DNA of 64,000 nt from NCBI RefSeq assembly GCF_001650405.1, contig NZ_LWCU01000012.1, positions 162,073-226,072 on the forward strand, written 5' to 3'. Each line of letters opens with the position of its first letter. Positions within the stretch are counted from its first letter, which is position 1. The notes under the pieces were generated by a model, which searched no databases, was not told the origin of the DNA, and saw only the letters and a program-made list of their open reading frames with translations. The DNA is from Microbacterium sp. H83 (lineage in GTDB: Bacteria; Actinomycetota; Actinomycetes; Actinomycetales; Microbacteriaceae). Positions 52,142 to 63,700 of the stretch are shown piece by piece. The translations under genes were made by a program, and so were the position numbers.

Positions 52142-52152
<11 letters not shown>
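51544..52152 (-). CDS. pdxT: Pyridoxal 5'-phosphate synthase glutaminase subunit
   Basis: Supplies ammonia to PdxS. The 202-residue class I glutaminase has [13 protein letters not shown] near 7-19, LPGGESS, the nucleophile cysteine in [10 protein letters not shown] near 80 and the HPE in SFHPEVDGE near 175. GTG 52152 overlaps the pdxS stop by 11 bases. The opposite-strand decarboxylase gene ends within its stop. Confidence 0.96.
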
Positions 52153-53035
<883 letters not shown>

Positions 53036-53062
53036 GCGGGCTCCTGTCGGGTGAGCGTGTGC

Positions 53063-53081
53063 GAGATCGGACAACGATCTC
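53063..53081. promoter_or_regulatory. Palindrome in the pdxS/pdxR divergent region
   Basis: GAGATCG-N5-CGATCTC, a perfect 7+7 inverted repeat 28 bases before the pdxS start. It may be the PdxR operator; alternatively a leader hairpin. Confidence 0.45.
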
Positions 53082-53120
53082 TTTGATCTATGCCAAACAG
53101 TAGCACTGTCCGCGACGACC

Positions 53121-53126
53121 TAGAAT
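53121..53126 (+). promoter_or_regulatory. Candidate -10 box of pdxR
   Basis: TAGAAT 14 bases before ATG 53141. It argues for that start, since the longer frame from 53090 would begin upstream of the promoter. Confidence 0.5.
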
Positions 53127-53140
53127 CGGTGCAGAGGACC

Positions 53141-54448
53141 ATGACCGACCAGATCACCGGAACCACCGCAGCGGACATCGCCGACAGCGTCCGCGACCTC
53201 CGCGACCGCGGCGTCCTCCAGGCGGGCAGCGCGCTTCCGCCCGTACGGGAGCTCGCGGCGACGCTCGGGGTGAATCGCAACACCGCGGTCGCGGCGTACC
53301 GCCAGCTCGCGCAGGCAGGACTCGTCGTCTCGCGCGGCCGCGCCGGCACCGTCGTCGCCGGCCTCGAGTCCGTGGCACAGGAGGGGTACGCGGCCGACAC
53401 CGTGCTGCGCGACGTCGGCACCGGCAACCCCGACCCCCGTCTGATCCCCGACCCGTCGGCAGCGCTCGCGACCGTCGCGGGTCGCCCGGTGCTCTACGGC
53501 GAGCCGGTGATCGACCGCGGTCTCGATCGCTGGGCCCGCGAATGGGTCGCCGCAGACCTCGCGGACGCCGACTTCCGCATCACGGTGACCAGCGGCGCGG
53601 TCGACGCCGTCGAGCGCCTGCTGGCCCAGGCGCTCATGCGCGACGACGCCGTCGCGCTCGAGGACCCCTGTTTCCTGGCCAGCATCCACACCGTCCGTCT
53701 CGGCGGTTACCGTGCCGTGCCGGTTCCCGTCGACGCCGAGGGCATGACGGTGGCGGGTCTGCGCGCCGCACTGGACGCCGGCGTCCGCGCCGTGATCTGC
53801 ACGCCGAGAGCCCAGAACCCGACGGGCGCCAGTCTCACCGCGACGCGGGCCGCGGAGCTGCGTGCGGTCCTCGCGGATCACCCCTACGTGCTCATCATCG
53901 AGGACGACCACTTCTCGATGCTCTCGCAGAGGTCGTACGAGTCGCTCATCGGGCCCGCTCATCGCCGTTTCGCGCTCGTGCGCTCGGTGTCCAAGTTCCT
54001 CGGCCCCGACATGTGCCTCGCGATCGCCGCCACCGACGCCACGACCGCCGAGCGTCTCGCGATGCGGCTGAGCCCGGGCACGACGTGGGTCAGCCACCTG
54101 CTCCAGCGGCTCACGCTGACGCAGCTGACCGACCCCGTCGTGCTGTCGCAGATCGACGACGCCCGCGCGCACTACGCCCGCCGGAACGCCGCGTTCGCCG
54201 ATCGACTGCGCGCTCACGGTCTCGACTCCCCCACCCCCGACGGCCTCAGCCTCTGGCTCGAACTGCCCCGTCCTGCGCGCCACGTCGCGGAGAGGCTCAT
54301 GCGTCGGGGCTGGCTGGCGCGGACCGGCGACGACTTCGCCCTCGACGAACGAGCCGACCCCTCCCACCATCTGCGCCTCACCGTGCACGACCTCACCGAC
54401 GAGGATGCGGACACGCTGATCGCCGACCTCGTCGCGGCCGTGCGATGA
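53141..54448 (+). CDS. pdxR: MocR-family transcriptional regulator PdxR
   Basis: GntR-type winged helix at the N-terminus (about 10-75: ALPPVRELAATLGVNRNTAV) joined to an aminotransferase-like PLP-binding domain (about 90-435: TPRAQNPTGASLT, then SVSKFLGPDMCLA with the PLP lysine). PdxR activates pdxST when PLP is low. The divergent position opposite pdxS and upstream of pdxY is classic. I prefer ATG 53141 (AGAGG ahead, TAGAAT -10 before it), giving 435 residues; ATG 53090 would add 17. Confidence 0.92.
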   Translation: MTDQITGTTAADIADSVRDLRDRGVLQAGSALPPVRELAATLGVNRNTAVAAYRQLAQAGLVVSRGRAGTVVAGLESVAQEGYAADTVLRDVGTGNPDPRLIPDPSAALATVAGRPVLYGEPVIDRGLDRWAREWVAADLADADFRITVTSGAVDAVERLLAQALMRDDAVALEDPCFLASIHTVRLGGYRAVPVPVDAEGMTVAGLRAALDAGVRAVICTPRAQNPTGASLTATRAAELRAVLADHPYVLIIEDDHFSMLSQRSYESLIGPAHRRFALVRSVSKFLGPDMCLAIAATDATTAERLAMRLSPGTTWVSHLLQRLTLTQLTDPVVLSQIDDARAHYARRNAAFADRLRAHGLDSPTPDGLSLWLELPRPARHVAERLMRRGWLARTGDDFALDERADPSHHLRLTVHDLTDEDADTLIADLVAAVR

Positions 54449-54494
54449 CCACCCACAGCGGGACCACGCCCGCTCCGAACGAAAGGATCGGGGA

Positions 54495-55346
54495 ATGAAG
54501 GTCCTCTCCATCCAGTCCGCCGTCGCCTACGGACACGTCGGCAACTCCGCCGCCGTCTTCCCGCTGCAGCGCATCGGCGTCGAGGTCCTCCCGGTCTACA
54601 CGGTGACCTTCTCGAACCACACCGGATACGGGTCGTGGCGCGGGCCGCTCATCGCGCCGGACGACGTGCGCGAGGTCATCACGGGCATCGAGGAACGCGG
54701 GGTCTTCGGGGAGATCGATGCCGTGCTGAGCGGCTATCAGGGCGGCGAGGGCATCGGCGACGTCATCATCGACGCCGTCGCGCGCGTGAAGGCGGCCAAC
54801 CCCGATGCGGTCTACGCGTGCGACCCGGTCATGGGCAACGCCAAGTCGGGATGCTTCGTCGCCCCGGCGATCCCCGTGCTGCTCCGCGAGCGCGTGGTGC
54901 CCGTCGCCGACATCATCACGCCGAACCAGTTCGAGCTGGGCTTCCTCACCGACACCGAGCCCGACACGCTCGAGACGACGCTGGCTTCCGTCGACCTCGC
55001 CATGGCGATGGGTCCCCGCACCGTGCTGGTCACCAGCGTCGAGCGGCCGGACCGCGAGGAGGGCACGATCGAGATGCTCGTCGCCGACCCGTCCGGGGCG
55101 TGGATCGTGCAGACCCCGCGGCTTCCGATGAAGGCCAACGGATCGGGCGACGTCACCGCGGCGCTCTTCACGGCGCACTACGTCGCGACGGGCGACGCCC
55201 GCACGGCGCTCGAGCGCACCGCGTCGAGCGTCTTCGACCTGCTGTCGCTGACGCTGGAATCGGGCGAGCGCGAGCTGCAGCTCATCGAGGCGCAGGAGTT
55301 CTACGCGAACCCTCGGATGCAGTTCACCGCGCGACAGGTGCGCTGA
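54495..55346 (+). CDS. pdxY: Pyridoxal kinase
   Basis: Ribokinase-fold enzyme phosphorylating pyridoxal in the salvage pathway. The 283-residue protein has VLSIQSAVAYGHVGNSAAVF near 3-22, YACDPVMGN near 110, TPNQFELGFLT near 140 and the catalytic NGSGDVTAALF near 215. ATG 54495 has AAAGGA eight bases ahead. It follows pdxR by 46 bases and is likely co-transcribed, pairing salvage with synthesis control. Confidence 0.95.
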   Translation: MKVLSIQSAVAYGHVGNSAAVFPLQRIGVEVLPVYTVTFSNHTGYGSWRGPLIAPDDVREVITGIEERGVFGEIDAVLSGYQGGEGIGDVIIDAVARVKAANPDAVYACDPVMGNAKSGCFVAPAIPVLLRERVVPVADIITPNQFELGFLTDTEPDTLETTLASVDLAMAMGPRTVLVTSVERPDREEGTIEMLVADPSGAWIVQTPRLPMKANGSGDVTAALFTAHYVATGDARTALERTASSVFDLLSLTLESGERELQLIEAQEFYANPRMQFTARQVR

Positions 55347-55355
55347 GCGGGGCGA

Positions 55356-55910
55356 TCAGTCCTCGGAGCGGGGCCACGCCTCGGCGACGGCCTCGCGGAC
55401 TTCGCCGAGGAGCTGCGGCAGCGCCTTGGTCTTGGCGATGATCGGGAAGAAGTTGGCGTCCGACTTCCATCGCGGAACGATGTGCTGGTGCAGGTGCGCA
55501 TCGACGCCGGCTCCGGCGACGGCGCCCTGATTCATGCCGAGGTTGAAGCCGTCGCACCGCGAGACCTCGCGCAGCACCCGCATGCCGATCTGGGTGAGCG
55601 CGCCGATCTCGGCCACCTCCTCCGGCGTCGCCTGGTCGTAGGTCGCGATGTGGCGGTACGGGCAGACGAGCAGGTGGCCCGAGTTGTACGGGAAGAGGTT
55701 CAGCACGACGAACGCCGTCTCGCCGCGAGCGACGATGAGCCGCTCGGCATCCGGGTACTTCGGCGCCTCGCAGAACGGGCACTCCTCCCGCAGCGGCTCG
55801 GGACCGGCCTGGATGTACGCCATCCGATGCGGGGTCCACAGCCGCTGGAACTCGTCGGGGACGCCGACCAGGAGGCCGGCGTCCTCGACGGAGGAGTGCT
55901 CGTCGGTCAC
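55356..55910 (-). CDS. HIT-family diadenosine tetraphosphate phosphorylase-like protein
   Basis: The 184-residue protein has the HIT triad HLHQHIVPR near 140-148, a CPFC pair near 48, and the [19 protein letters not shown] segment. Mycobacterial homologues at the same place beside thrS (Rv2613c type) are Ap4A phosphorylases, so nucleotide salvage is likely. GTG 55910 overlaps the thrS stop (GTGA), coupling it to the synthetase, which makes Ap4A as a side product. Confidence 0.92.
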   Translation of the reverse strand: MTDEHSSVEDAGLLVGVPDEFQRLWTPHRMAYIQAGPEPLREECPFCEAPKYPDAERLIVARGETAFVVLNLFPYNSGHLLVCPYRHIATYDQATPEEVAEIGALTQIGMRVLREVSRCDGFNLGMNQGAVAGAGVDAHLHQHIVPRWKSDANFFPIIAKTKALPQLLGEVREAVAEAWPRSED

Positions 55911-57895
55911 GCCAGGTCCCCCGCCGTCTGCACGAGCGCGTGGGAGTCGATGGCCGCGCGGATGCGAGCCACGGCGTCGGCGATCGGCACGCCGTTCTCC
56001 TGGGTGCCGTCGCGATACCGGAACGAGACGGTGCCCGCATCGCGGTCCTTCTCCCCCGCGATGAGCAGCAGCGGGACCTTGCCCGTCGTGTGCGTGCGGA
56101 TCTTCTTCTGCATCCGGTCGTCGGATGTGTCGAGCTCGGCCCGCACGCCCTGTGAACGCAGCGTGTCGACGACCTCGCCGAGGTAGTCGGCGAAGTCGTC
56201 GGCGACCGGAATGCCCACGACCTGCACCGGGGACAGCCACACGGGGAAGTCGCCGGCGTAGTGCTCGAGCAGGATCGCGAAGAACCGCTCGATCGAGCCG
56301 AACAGCGCGCGGTGGATCATGATCGGACGCTTCTTCTGCCCGTCCTTGTCCATGAACTCGAGGTCGAAGCGCTCGGGCAGATTCGGATCGACCTGCACGG
56401 TCGAGAGCTGCCAGGTGCGTCCGATCGCATCACGGGTCTTGAGGTCGATCTTCGGGCCGTAGAACGCGGCCTCTCCGGGCACCTCGGTGAGCTTCAGACC
56501 GGATGCCACGGCGACGCGCCGCAGGGCATCCGTCGAGGACTCCCAGAACTCGTCCGAGCCGATCCACTTCGACTTCTCGTCGTCCTTCATCGAGAGCTCG
56601 AGCTCGAAGTCGGTGAGGCCGAAATCGCGGAGCATCGAGAGGATGAACTCCAGCACCTTCGCGACCTCGCCCTCGAGCTGGTCGGGGGTGACGAAGAGGT
56701 GCGAGTCGTCCTGGGTGAATCCGCGCACGCGGGTCAGACCGTGCAGCGCGCCGGAGAGCTCGTTGCGGTAGACCGTGCCGTTCTCGGCGAAGCGCAGCGG
56801 CAGGTCTCGATAGCTGCGCGCGCGCTCCTTGTAGATGAGGATGTGCATCGGGCAGTTCATCGGCTTCAGGTAGTAGTCCTGGCCCTGCTTGGTGATGTTG
56901 CCCTCGTCGTCGCGCTCCTCGTCCATGACGATCGGCGGGTACATGCCCTCTTTGTACGTGACGAGGTGGTTCGAGGTCAGGAAGAGGTCCTCCTTCGAGA
57001 TGTGCGGCGTGTACACGTAGGTGTAGCCGCCCTCGATGTGGCGCCTGCGCGCGTGCTGCTCCATCTCCCCGCGGACCACGCCGCCGCGCGGGTGCCATAC
57101 CGAGAGCCCGGAGCCGATCTCCTCGGGGAACGAGAACAGGTCGAGCTCCTTGCCGAGCCGACGGTGATCGCGCTTCGCGGCCTCCTCGAGCCGGTGCTGG
57201 TACTCGCGCAGCTCGTCCTTCGACGGCCACGCGGTGCCGTAGATGCGCTGCAGCTGCGGGTTCTTCTCGCTGCCGCGCCAGTAGGCCGCGGCGATGCGGG
57301 TGAGGTCCCAGCCGTTGCCGATCATGCGGGTGTTCGGCAGGTGCGGGCCGCGGCAGAGGTCCTTCCAGACCACCTCGCCGTCGCGGGTGGTGTTGTCGTA
57401 GATCGTGAGCTCGCCCTCACCGACCTCGACCGAGGCTCCCTCGGCCGCCTCCTTGCCGCCCTTGAGGCCGATGAGCTCGAGCTTGAACGGCTCGTCGGCG
57501 AGTTCGGCGCGCGCCTCGTCGTCCGTGACCACGCGACGGACGAAGCGCTGACCCTCGCGGACGATGCGCTGCATCTCCTTGGTGATGGCCTTGATGTCCT
57601 CGGGCGTGAACGGGGTGTCGACGCCGAAGTCGTAGTAGAAGCCGTCGGTGATGGGCGGGCCGATGCCGAGGTTCGCCTGCGGGTTGATCCGCTGCACGGC
57701 CTGCGCCAGAACGTGCGCCGCCGAGTGGCGGAGGATGTTCAGGCCGTCGGGGCTGTCGATCGTGACCGGCTCGACCTCGTCGGCGTCCGTGACGGTCGCG
57801 GCGAGATCCTTGAGGTCGCCGTTGACGCGCATCGCGACGACGTTTCGGTCGGAGAACAGGGCGAAGCCGTCTTTCGGCTGGGCATTTTCAGGCAC
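55907..57895 (-). CDS. thrS: Threonyl-tRNA synthetase
   Basis: Charges tRNA-Thr. The roughly 662-residue protein has a short N-terminal TGS-like part, the editing domain with [11 protein letters not shown] near 65-75, the class II catalytic core ([15 protein letters not shown] near 345, [13 protein letters not shown]) and an anticodon domain ([15 protein letters not shown]). I prefer GTG 57895 with GGAG six bases ahead; ATG 57907 is possible. A TAGCCT -10 at 57922-57927 would start the mRNA near 57915, leaving 20 bases for a ribosome site only with the GTG. Confidence 0.96.
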   Translation of the reverse strand: MPENAQPKDGFALFSDRNVVAMRVNGDLKDLAATVTDADEVEPVTIDSPDGLNILRHSAAHVLAQAVQRINPQANLGIGPPITDGFYYDFGVDTPFTPEDIKAITKEMQRIVREGQRFVRRVVTDDEARAELADEPFKLELIGLKGGKEAAEGASVEVGEGELTIYDNTTRDGEVVWKDLCRGPHLPNTRMIGNGWDLTRIAAAYWRGSEKNPQLQRIYGTAWPSKDELREYQHRLEEAAKRDHRRLGKELDLFSFPEEIGSGLSVWHPRGGVVRGEMEQHARRRHIEGGYTYVYTPHISKEDLFLTSNHLVTYKEGMYPPIVMDEERDDEGNITKQGQDYYLKPMNCPMHILIYKERARSYRDLPLRFAENGTVYRNELSGALHGLTRVRGFTQDDSHLFVTPDQLEGEVAKVLEFILSMLRDFGLTDFELELSMKDDEKSKWIGSDEFWESSTDALRRVAVASGLKLTEVPGEAAFYGPKIDLKTRDAIGRTWQLSTVQVDPNLPERFDLEFMDKDGQKKRPIMIHRALFGSIERFFAILLEHYAGDFPVWLSPVQVVGIPVADDFADYLGEVVDTLRSQGVRAELDTSDDRMQKKIRTHTTGKVPLLLIAGEKDRDAGTVSFRYRDGTQENGVPIADAVARIRAAIDSHALVQTAGDLA

Positions 57896-57921
57896 GGAAC
57901 ACTCCATCTGGGTCTGCATCC

Positions 57922-57927
57922 AGGCTA
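57922..57927 (-). promoter_or_regulatory. Candidate -10 box of thrS
   Basis: TAGCCT on the minus strand; predicted start near 57915. Confidence 0.45.
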
Positions 57928-57953
57928 CTCGTATGCGCGGCACGCACCGACCG

Positions 57954-58313
57954 TCACGCCCCGTCCTCGGCCGCGGCGCTCGCGGCCGCCGGCGCGAGGA
58001 TGATGATCGCCGCCCCGACGAGGGCGACCGCCGACCCGACCCAGTCCCAGACGGTCGGCCTGAAGCCGTCCACGATGATGCCCCAGGCCAGGGACCCGGC
58101 GATGAAGACACCGCCGTACGACGCGAGGACGCGGCCGAAGTTCGCGTCGGGCTGCAGCGCCGCGAGGAACCCGTAGGCGCCGAGCGCCATGATCCCCAGC
58201 ACGGCGAACACCCATCCCCTGTTCTCCTTGACCGCCTGCCAGATCAGCCACGCGCCGCCGATCTCGGCGACGGCGGCGAGCACGAACAGGATGCTGATGC
58301 GGAGCACGGTCAT
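57954..58313 (-). CDS. YnfA family (UPF0060) membrane protein
   Basis: A 119-residue, four-helix membrane protein with the family segments [18 protein letters not shown] and [19 protein letters not shown], then [20 protein letters not shown]. YnfA proteins resemble small multidrug transporters; the natural substrate is unclear. ATG 58313 has GGGAGGA about eight bases ahead. It is upstream of thrS on the same strand with a 58-base gap and divergent from a DoxX gene. Confidence 0.92.
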   Translation of the reverse strand: MTVLRISILFVLAAVAEIGGAWLIWQAVKENRGWVFAVLGIMALGAYGFLAALQPDANFGRVLASYGGVFIAGSLAWGIIVDGFRPTVWDWVGSAVALVGAAIIILAPAAASAAAEDGA

Positions 58314-58356
58314 GCGCCCATCCTCCCAAACGGACTCGGCGCGGTCGTCGCCGAGG

Positions 58357-58362
58357 TAGCGT
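58357..58362 (+). promoter_or_regulatory. Candidate leaderless -10 of the DoxX gene
   Basis: TAGCGT, six bases (GAGCGG), then ATG 58369. Confidence 0.45.
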
Positions 58363-58368
58363 GAGCGG

Positions 58369-58782
58369 ATGAGCAGAGCAGTCGCACGGTGGATCCTGGC
58401 CGCAGCCCTCGGCGCGATCGGCGTGCTGCACTTCACCGGAACGCGCGGCTTCCGCGTCGTGGTGCCCGAGTGGGCGACGCGCCTCTCGCATCTCGACAAG
58501 GATGCGATCGTCCTCGCCTCCGGTGCCGCGGAGATCGCCCTCGCCGCGGGGCTGGTCGCCCTTCCCGCCGAGCGCCGGCGGATCGGATGGGCCACCGCGG
58601 CCTTCTTCGTCGCGGTGTTCCCCGGCAACGTGCATCAGTGGCGCACGCAGCGATCGACCCCGGGACTCGACACGGATGCGCGGCGCTTCGGGCGGCTGTT
58701 CCTGCAGCCCGTGCTCGTGGCATGGGCGCTGTGGGCGACGAACGGGAGCATCCGCCGCTTCCGCGGCTCCCCCCGCCGATGA
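58369..58782 (+). CDS. DoxX-like membrane protein
   Basis: A 137-residue protein with four hydrophobic helices and the small DoxX-like features: [17 protein letters not shown] near 8-24, [20 protein letters not shown] near 46-65 and [12 protein letters not shown] near 78. The role of such proteins is poorly defined; some act with redox or quinone systems. It lies 64 bases before the photolyase gene, both with leaderless-type starts, so each probably has its own promoter. Confidence 0.85.
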   Translation: MSRAVARWILAAALGAIGVLHFTGTRGFRVVVPEWATRLSHLDKDAIVLASGAAEIALAAGLVALPAERRRIGWATAAFFVAVFPGNVHQWRTQRSTPGLDTDARRFGRLFLQPVLVAWALWATNGSIRRFRGSPRR

Positions 58783-58834
58783 GCGCAGAGACCCGCCCTC
58801 TCGCAACCCCCGTGGCGGGAAACGTCCGGTGGGT

Positions 58835-58840
58835 CACAAT
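58835..58840 (+). promoter_or_regulatory. Candidate leaderless -10 of phr
   Basis: CACAAT, six bases (GGGGGC), then ATG 58847. Confidence 0.4.
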
Positions 58841-58846
58841 GGGGGC

Positions 58847-60193
58847 ATGGCATCCCCCTCGCTCGTCTGGCTCCGCGACGATCTGCGCCTCGCTGACAAT
58901 CCGGCGCTGAGAGCGGCGATCGACCGGGACGAGCCGCTCGTCCTCCTCTACGTCCTCGACGAGGAGTCCCCCGGCATCCGCCCCCTCGGCGGCGCGGCCC
59001 GCTGGTGGCTGCACCACTCTCTCGCCTCGCTGCGCGACAGGGTCCACGAGCTCGGCGCCACCCTCGTCCTACGCCGCGGCCCCGCCGAGCGGGTGGTGCG
59101 CGAGACGGCGGACGGGATCGACGCGGCCGCTGTCTTCTGGAACCGCCGCTACGGCGGCCCCGAACGCGAGATCGATGCGGCCCTCAAGACCGCGCTGCGC
59201 GAGGAGGGGCGGGAGGTCGCGTCCTTCGACGGCTCCCTCCTGCACGAGCCCTGGACGGTCACGACGGGCAGCGGCACCCATTTCTCCGTCTTCACGCCGT
59301 TCTGGCGCGCCTGCCTCGCGCTCCCCGCACCGCGCGCACCACTGCCGAGCCCGCGCAGCCTCGACGGCCTCTCCCGCCCGCCGGCATCCGACGATCTCGA
59401 CGACTGGGATCTCCTGCCCACGACGCCGGACTGGGCAGGAGGGCTCCGCGACACCTGGGAGCCCGGCGAGCCGGCGGCCCGAGCGCGTCTTCGGGACTTC
59501 CTCCGCGACGACCTGCCCACCTACGACCGGGCGCGCGACGAGCCGTCGGCGGGCGCGACCTCCCTGCTCTCGCCGCGGCTGCGCTGGGGCGAGCTGAGTC
59601 CGTTCACCGTGTGGCACGAAGCCGTCGAGGCCGACGGCGCGGCGGGATTCCTCTCGGAGCTCGGCTGGCGCGAATTCGCCTGGCACACGCTCTTCCACTT
59701 CCCCGACCTCGCCACCCGCAACCTGCGCCGCGAGTTCGACGCCTTCCCCTGGCCGCGGCTGCATCCGTCCCGGCTGGAAGCCTGGCAGCACGGGAACACC
59801 GGCATCCCGCTCGTGGACGCCGGGATGCGCGAGCTGTGGCACACGGGATACATGCACAACCGCGTGCGGATGGTCACCGCGTCGTTCCTCATCAAGAACC
59901 TGCTCATCGACTGGCGGCGCGGCGAGGAGTGGTTCTGGGACACGCTCGTCGACGCCGACGGCGCCAACAACCCGTTCAACTGGCAGTGGGTCGCCGGGTC
60001 CGGAGCCGATGCCGCGCCGTACTTCAGGATCTTCAATCCGGAGCTGCAGGCGAAGAAGTTCGACCCGCACGGGCTCTACATCTCCGAGTGGGCGAGCACG
60101 GCGCACACAGAGCCGATCGTCGACCTCGGCGAGACCCGGCGCGCCGCGCTCGCCGCCTACGACGTGGTGAAGCGGTCACCGCGCGACGCGTGA
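58847..60193 (+). CDS. phr: Deoxyribodipyrimidine photolyase (class I)
   Basis: Light-driven repair of UV pyrimidine dimers using FADH. The 448-residue protein has the N-terminal antenna domain (SLVWLRDDLRLADNPAL near 4-20) and the FAD domain: LRWGELSPFTVW, GWREFAWHTLFHFP near 270, MHNRVRMVTASFLIKNLLIDW and NWQWVAGSGADAAPYFRIF near 390. The residues near FAD favour a photolyase over a cryptochrome. The antenna chromophore is not evident. ATG 58847 is chosen over an upstream frame inside doxX. Its 3' end forms a hairpin containing the stop. Confidence 0.95.
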   Translation: MASPSLVWLRDDLRLADNPALRAAIDRDEPLVLLYVLDEESPGIRPLGGAARWWLHHSLASLRDRVHELGATLVLRRGPAERVVRETADGIDAAAVFWNRRYGGPEREIDAALKTALREEGREVASFDGSLLHEPWTVTTGSGTHFSVFTPFWRACLALPAPRAPLPSPRSLDGLSRPPASDDLDDWDLLPTTPDWAGGLRDTWEPGEPAARARLRDFLRDDLPTYDRARDEPSAGATSLLSPRLRWGELSPFTVWHEAVEADGAAGFLSELGWREFAWHTLFHFPDLATRNLRREFDAFPWPRLHPSRLEAWQHGNTGIPLVDAGMRELWHTGYMHNRVRMVTASFLIKNLLIDWRRGEEWFWDTLVDADGANNPFNWQWVAGSGADAAPYFRIFNPELQAKKFDPHGLYISEWASTAHTEPIVDLGETRRAALAAYDVVKRSPRDA

Positions 60194-60203
60194 TGACCGC
60201 TTC
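60169..60203 (+). terminator. Hairpin spanning the phr stop
   Basis: GAAGCGGTCA and TGACCGCTTC pair over a 15-base loop that contains the phr stop codon. A second small stem (CCCGC/GCGGG) follows at 60210-60222, before the convergent lipoprotein gene. Confidence 0.5.
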
Positions 60204-60230
60204 CTCGGATCCCGCTGAGCGGGCGGCTAG

Positions 60231-60719
60231 TCACGAGGCGTAGCGCTCGACCCGGAGCACGCAGTCGAGCGCCTCGTCCTGGACGGCGACCGTCGTCGCC
60301 CACTCGGCGCTCGCACCGGGATCCGTCGGGTCGACGTTCACCTGGGTCAGCGAGCGTGTGTCGCCGCCCTCTGTCAGAAGGGAGACGTAGATGCGGTACG
60401 AGGCGGCCGCATCGCTCGAGTTCGTGACCGTGCCCGCCACCTCCCAGTGATCGTCGCTGAGCTCGCAGGTGGTCACCTCGGCGTCGGCGAGTGCGCCGAC
60501 GAGTCCCTCCCCCGAGCCCGGGGTGTCCACGATGTCGGTGACGCCCGCCTCGGCCGCCTCCGTCTCGGTGGCGGTGGGAGTGGGGGAAGGCTCGGGACCG
60601 CCGTCCGTGCAGCCGGCGAGGGCGAGCCCGAGGGCCACGGCGATGCCCGCCGCGACCACCCCCGTGGCGGCCGGACGGCGCCCTGCGGTGGTCGAGCGGG
60701 AGGTGCGGATGATCTGCAT
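60231..60719 (-). CDS. Putative lipoprotein
   Basis: A 162-residue exported protein. The signal peptide (RRPAATGVVAAGIAVALGLA) ends in the lipobox LALAGC, with the lipidated cysteine near residue 37. A Pro/Thr/Glu linker follows, then a beta-rich domain with one cysteine pair (C near 85 and 154) around EVAGTVTNSSDAAASYRIYV, which resembles FxLYD-type domains. The function is unknown. It lies 24 bases after the DUF11 surface-protein gene on the same strand, so the two may be co-transcribed. Confidence 0.85.
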   Translation of the reverse strand: MQIIRTSRSTTAGRRPAATGVVAAGIAVALGLALAGCTDGGPEPSPTPTATETEAAEAGVTDIVDTPGSGEGLVGALADAEVTTCELSDDHWEVAGTVTNSSDAAASYRIYVSLLTEGGDTRSLTQVNVDPTDPGASAEWATTVAVQDEALDCVLRVERYAS

Positions 60720-60743
60720 CGTGTCGCCTTTCAGTGCGGAGTG

Positions 60744-63700
60744 CTAGGAGGAGAGGTTTTGAGGCCGCGTCGACCGGCGGCGACGTCCGGTGAGGAGCAG
60801 CACGAGGCCTGCGAGGAGGAAGACTGTCGAACCGCCGACCAGCGGAAGCGCGTCGCCGCCTCCCGTGAAGGGCAGGATTCCGGTCGGCCCCGGGTCCGGC
60901 AGGGTCAGCGCATCGGAGGCCGCATCGAGCACCGGGACGCCGGATCCCGCTTCGACGCTCGTCACCACGGCCCTCGAGGTGACCACCGTCCCCTCCATCG
61001 CCGCCGTGATGACGACCGTGGCGACGGCCGTCACGCTCTGGCCGGGGAGCAGCACTCCCGGTTCGCCGGGCCACGTGTACGTCAGCCCCGAGAGTCCGGG
61101 GAACGGGTCGTCGATCCGGACGCCGGTCAGCGTCGTCGTCCCCATGTTGGTCGCCGTGTACCGGAAGACGAGGCGGTCGCCCGCATAGCCCTGCTGACCG
61201 TCCTGGAGCGAGATGCTCATGCCGAGGTGGATCCTCGGCTCGTTCGGCACGTCGACGCGCGCCGCGTCCTCGGCGCCGACGACCGTGCCGTCCGGGGCCG
61301 TCCCGGTGGCGCTCGCGACGTTGTCGATGTGTCCTCGAGCGACGTCCGCCGTGGTGATCACGTAGTCTGCGGCGACCGTGACCGTCTCGCCCGAGGCCAG
61401 GATCCCCGGGGTGCCCGGCCACACCACGGTCGGCGACCCGAGTCCTGCGAGCTCGTCGACGACCGCGACGTCCGAGAGCGTGACGTTCCCGGTGTTGGTG
61501 ACCGCGACGGTGTAGCGGACTCCGCCGCCCTGCTGGGCCGCACCGGTGAGAGCCGCCGTCTTCACGACCTCGAGCGCAGGGGCCGAGGCGAGCAGGTTCT
61601 CACCGGGGTCCTCGTCGCTCACGACGACTCCGGAGCCGGTGCCGGTCGCGACGACCGCGGAGGCGATGCGTCCCGCGTCGACATCCGCCTGCGTGAGCTC
61701 GTACCACGCGGTCGCGGAGGCCACCTGACCCGGCGCGAGCACACCAGGCTCGCCCGGCCACGTGATCTGCAGGCCGGCGAGGCCGAGCTGCCCGTCGGCG
61801 AGGGAGACGCCGCGGAGGGTGACGTTGCCGGTGTTGCTGATCGTGAAGACGTACTCCACGCGGTCGCCGGGGCGCCCGGTCGCGCCGCCCGCGAGGGACT
61901 GTGTCTTCTCGACGTCGATCGACGGAGCAGCGCCGATCGTGGGCACGACGGACTCGGGCGACTCGGCGGTCACCGCGTCGCCGCCCGGCGTCAGCGCGCC
62001 CGCGCTCGCGGTGTTCCGCACGGCGCCGGCGTCGATGTCCGCCTGCCGCACCGAATAGGTCGCGGATGCGGCGACCGACTGCCCGGGCGCCAGCACGCCC
62101 TCGTTCTCGGGCCACGGCCCGTAGGCGATGTCCGACAGACCGTCGAGCGCGTCGGAGAGCGCGACGGACGACAGGGTCAGGGTGCCGGTGTTCGTGACGA
62201 CGAAGTCGTAGGAGACCTCGGTGCCGAGACCGCCGTCGCCCTGCGCGGTGCCGGTCTTCGACACCTGGAGCGCGCCGGTGCCCCCGACGAGGGGCACGAC
62301 CGTGACCGGTGTGCGGTGGCTCACATCGGCTCCGGTCGGCGGTGTCCCGGTGCCGGTGGCGATGTTGCGCACCGTGCCGGCGTCGACATCCGCCTGGCTC
62401 ACCGGCCGCGAGCCGGTGATCGTGACGGTCTGGCCCGGCAGCAGACGGCCGGGGTTCGCGGCATCCGGCCACACGAAGACCAGATCCGTCAGGCCGTCCA
62501 CGGTGTTGGTGAGCCTGACGCCCGTGAGGGTCGTGTTCCCGATGTTCTGGATCGTGAACGTGTAGTCGATCGCGTCGCCCACGACTCCCGCGTCTCCGGG
62601 AGCCAGCTGCGCCGTCTGCGTCGTGCGGATGGTCTGCGTGGGGTTCGTCGGGGCGTCGGTGTCGATCGTGAACGGATCCGAGCTGTCCGACACGACGACC
62701 CCGCGGGGAGAGGTGCCGAACGAGGTGGCGACGTTCGTGATCGACCCGGCGTCGACGTCGGCCTGCGTGACGGTGTATCGGGCGACGCCCTTCGCCGAGC
62801 CGCCCGGGGGCAGGATGCCGGTGGTCGCGGGGAACTCGATCTGCGGCGTGCCCAGCCCCTCCAGGTCGTCCTGCAGGCGGACGAGCCGCAGCGTCACGTT
62901 CCCGGTGTTCGTGATGTCGAAGCTGTACTCGATGATGCTGCCGACACCGCCCGTGCCGCTGACGTAGGACCCGCCCTTGACCGTCCGGATCGAGGGAGCG
63001 TGATCGGCTGTCGGCAGCGGAGCGATGGTCGAGCTGGTCGCCAGCTCCTGACCGCTCGGTGTCGTGGCGCGCACGGTGGCCGTGTTCTGCACGGAGCCGC
63101 GATCGACGTCCTCCTGGCTGATCGCGTACGGCGCCGTGCCCGTGGCGATCTGTCCGGGTGCGAGGACGCCGGCCGCACCGGGCCAGTCCACCGTGATGGG
63201 GCCGATCCCCACGAGCTCGTCGGCGATGGCCACGTCGGTCAGACTGACGGTTCCGGTGTTCTCGATGCGGAAGTCGAACGTGACGCCGTCGCCGGCGGCG
63301 GACGCGCCGGGCACGTCGAGCGACCCGGTCTTCTCGAACACGAGGCCGGGAGCGGGAGCGAGCGAGACCGTGGCGGGCGCTGTGCGGCTCGCGGGCGCGC
63401 CCGCGGGCGGGGTGCCTGTTCCGGTGACGAGGCTGGTGACGCTGCCGGCATCGACGTCGGCCTGGGTCAGCACGTACGTCGCGGTCGCCGTCACGGACTG
63501 CCCCGGAACCAGCACACCCGCCTCACCCTGCCACACATACGCAGGAGCCGACGCCCCGGCAAGAGCATCCGAGAGAGCGGCGCCGGTCAGGGTCACATTG
63601 CCCTGGTTCGTCAGCACATACGTCCACGTCACCACATCCCCGGCCCGACCCGTCGCCCCCGCAGCCAGCACACCACGATCCGACACCGACACCACCGGAG

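Noticed and set aside
53090..53140. Longer pdxR start
   Set aside because: It would begin upstream of the TAGAAT -10 box; ATG 53141 has AGAGG ahead.
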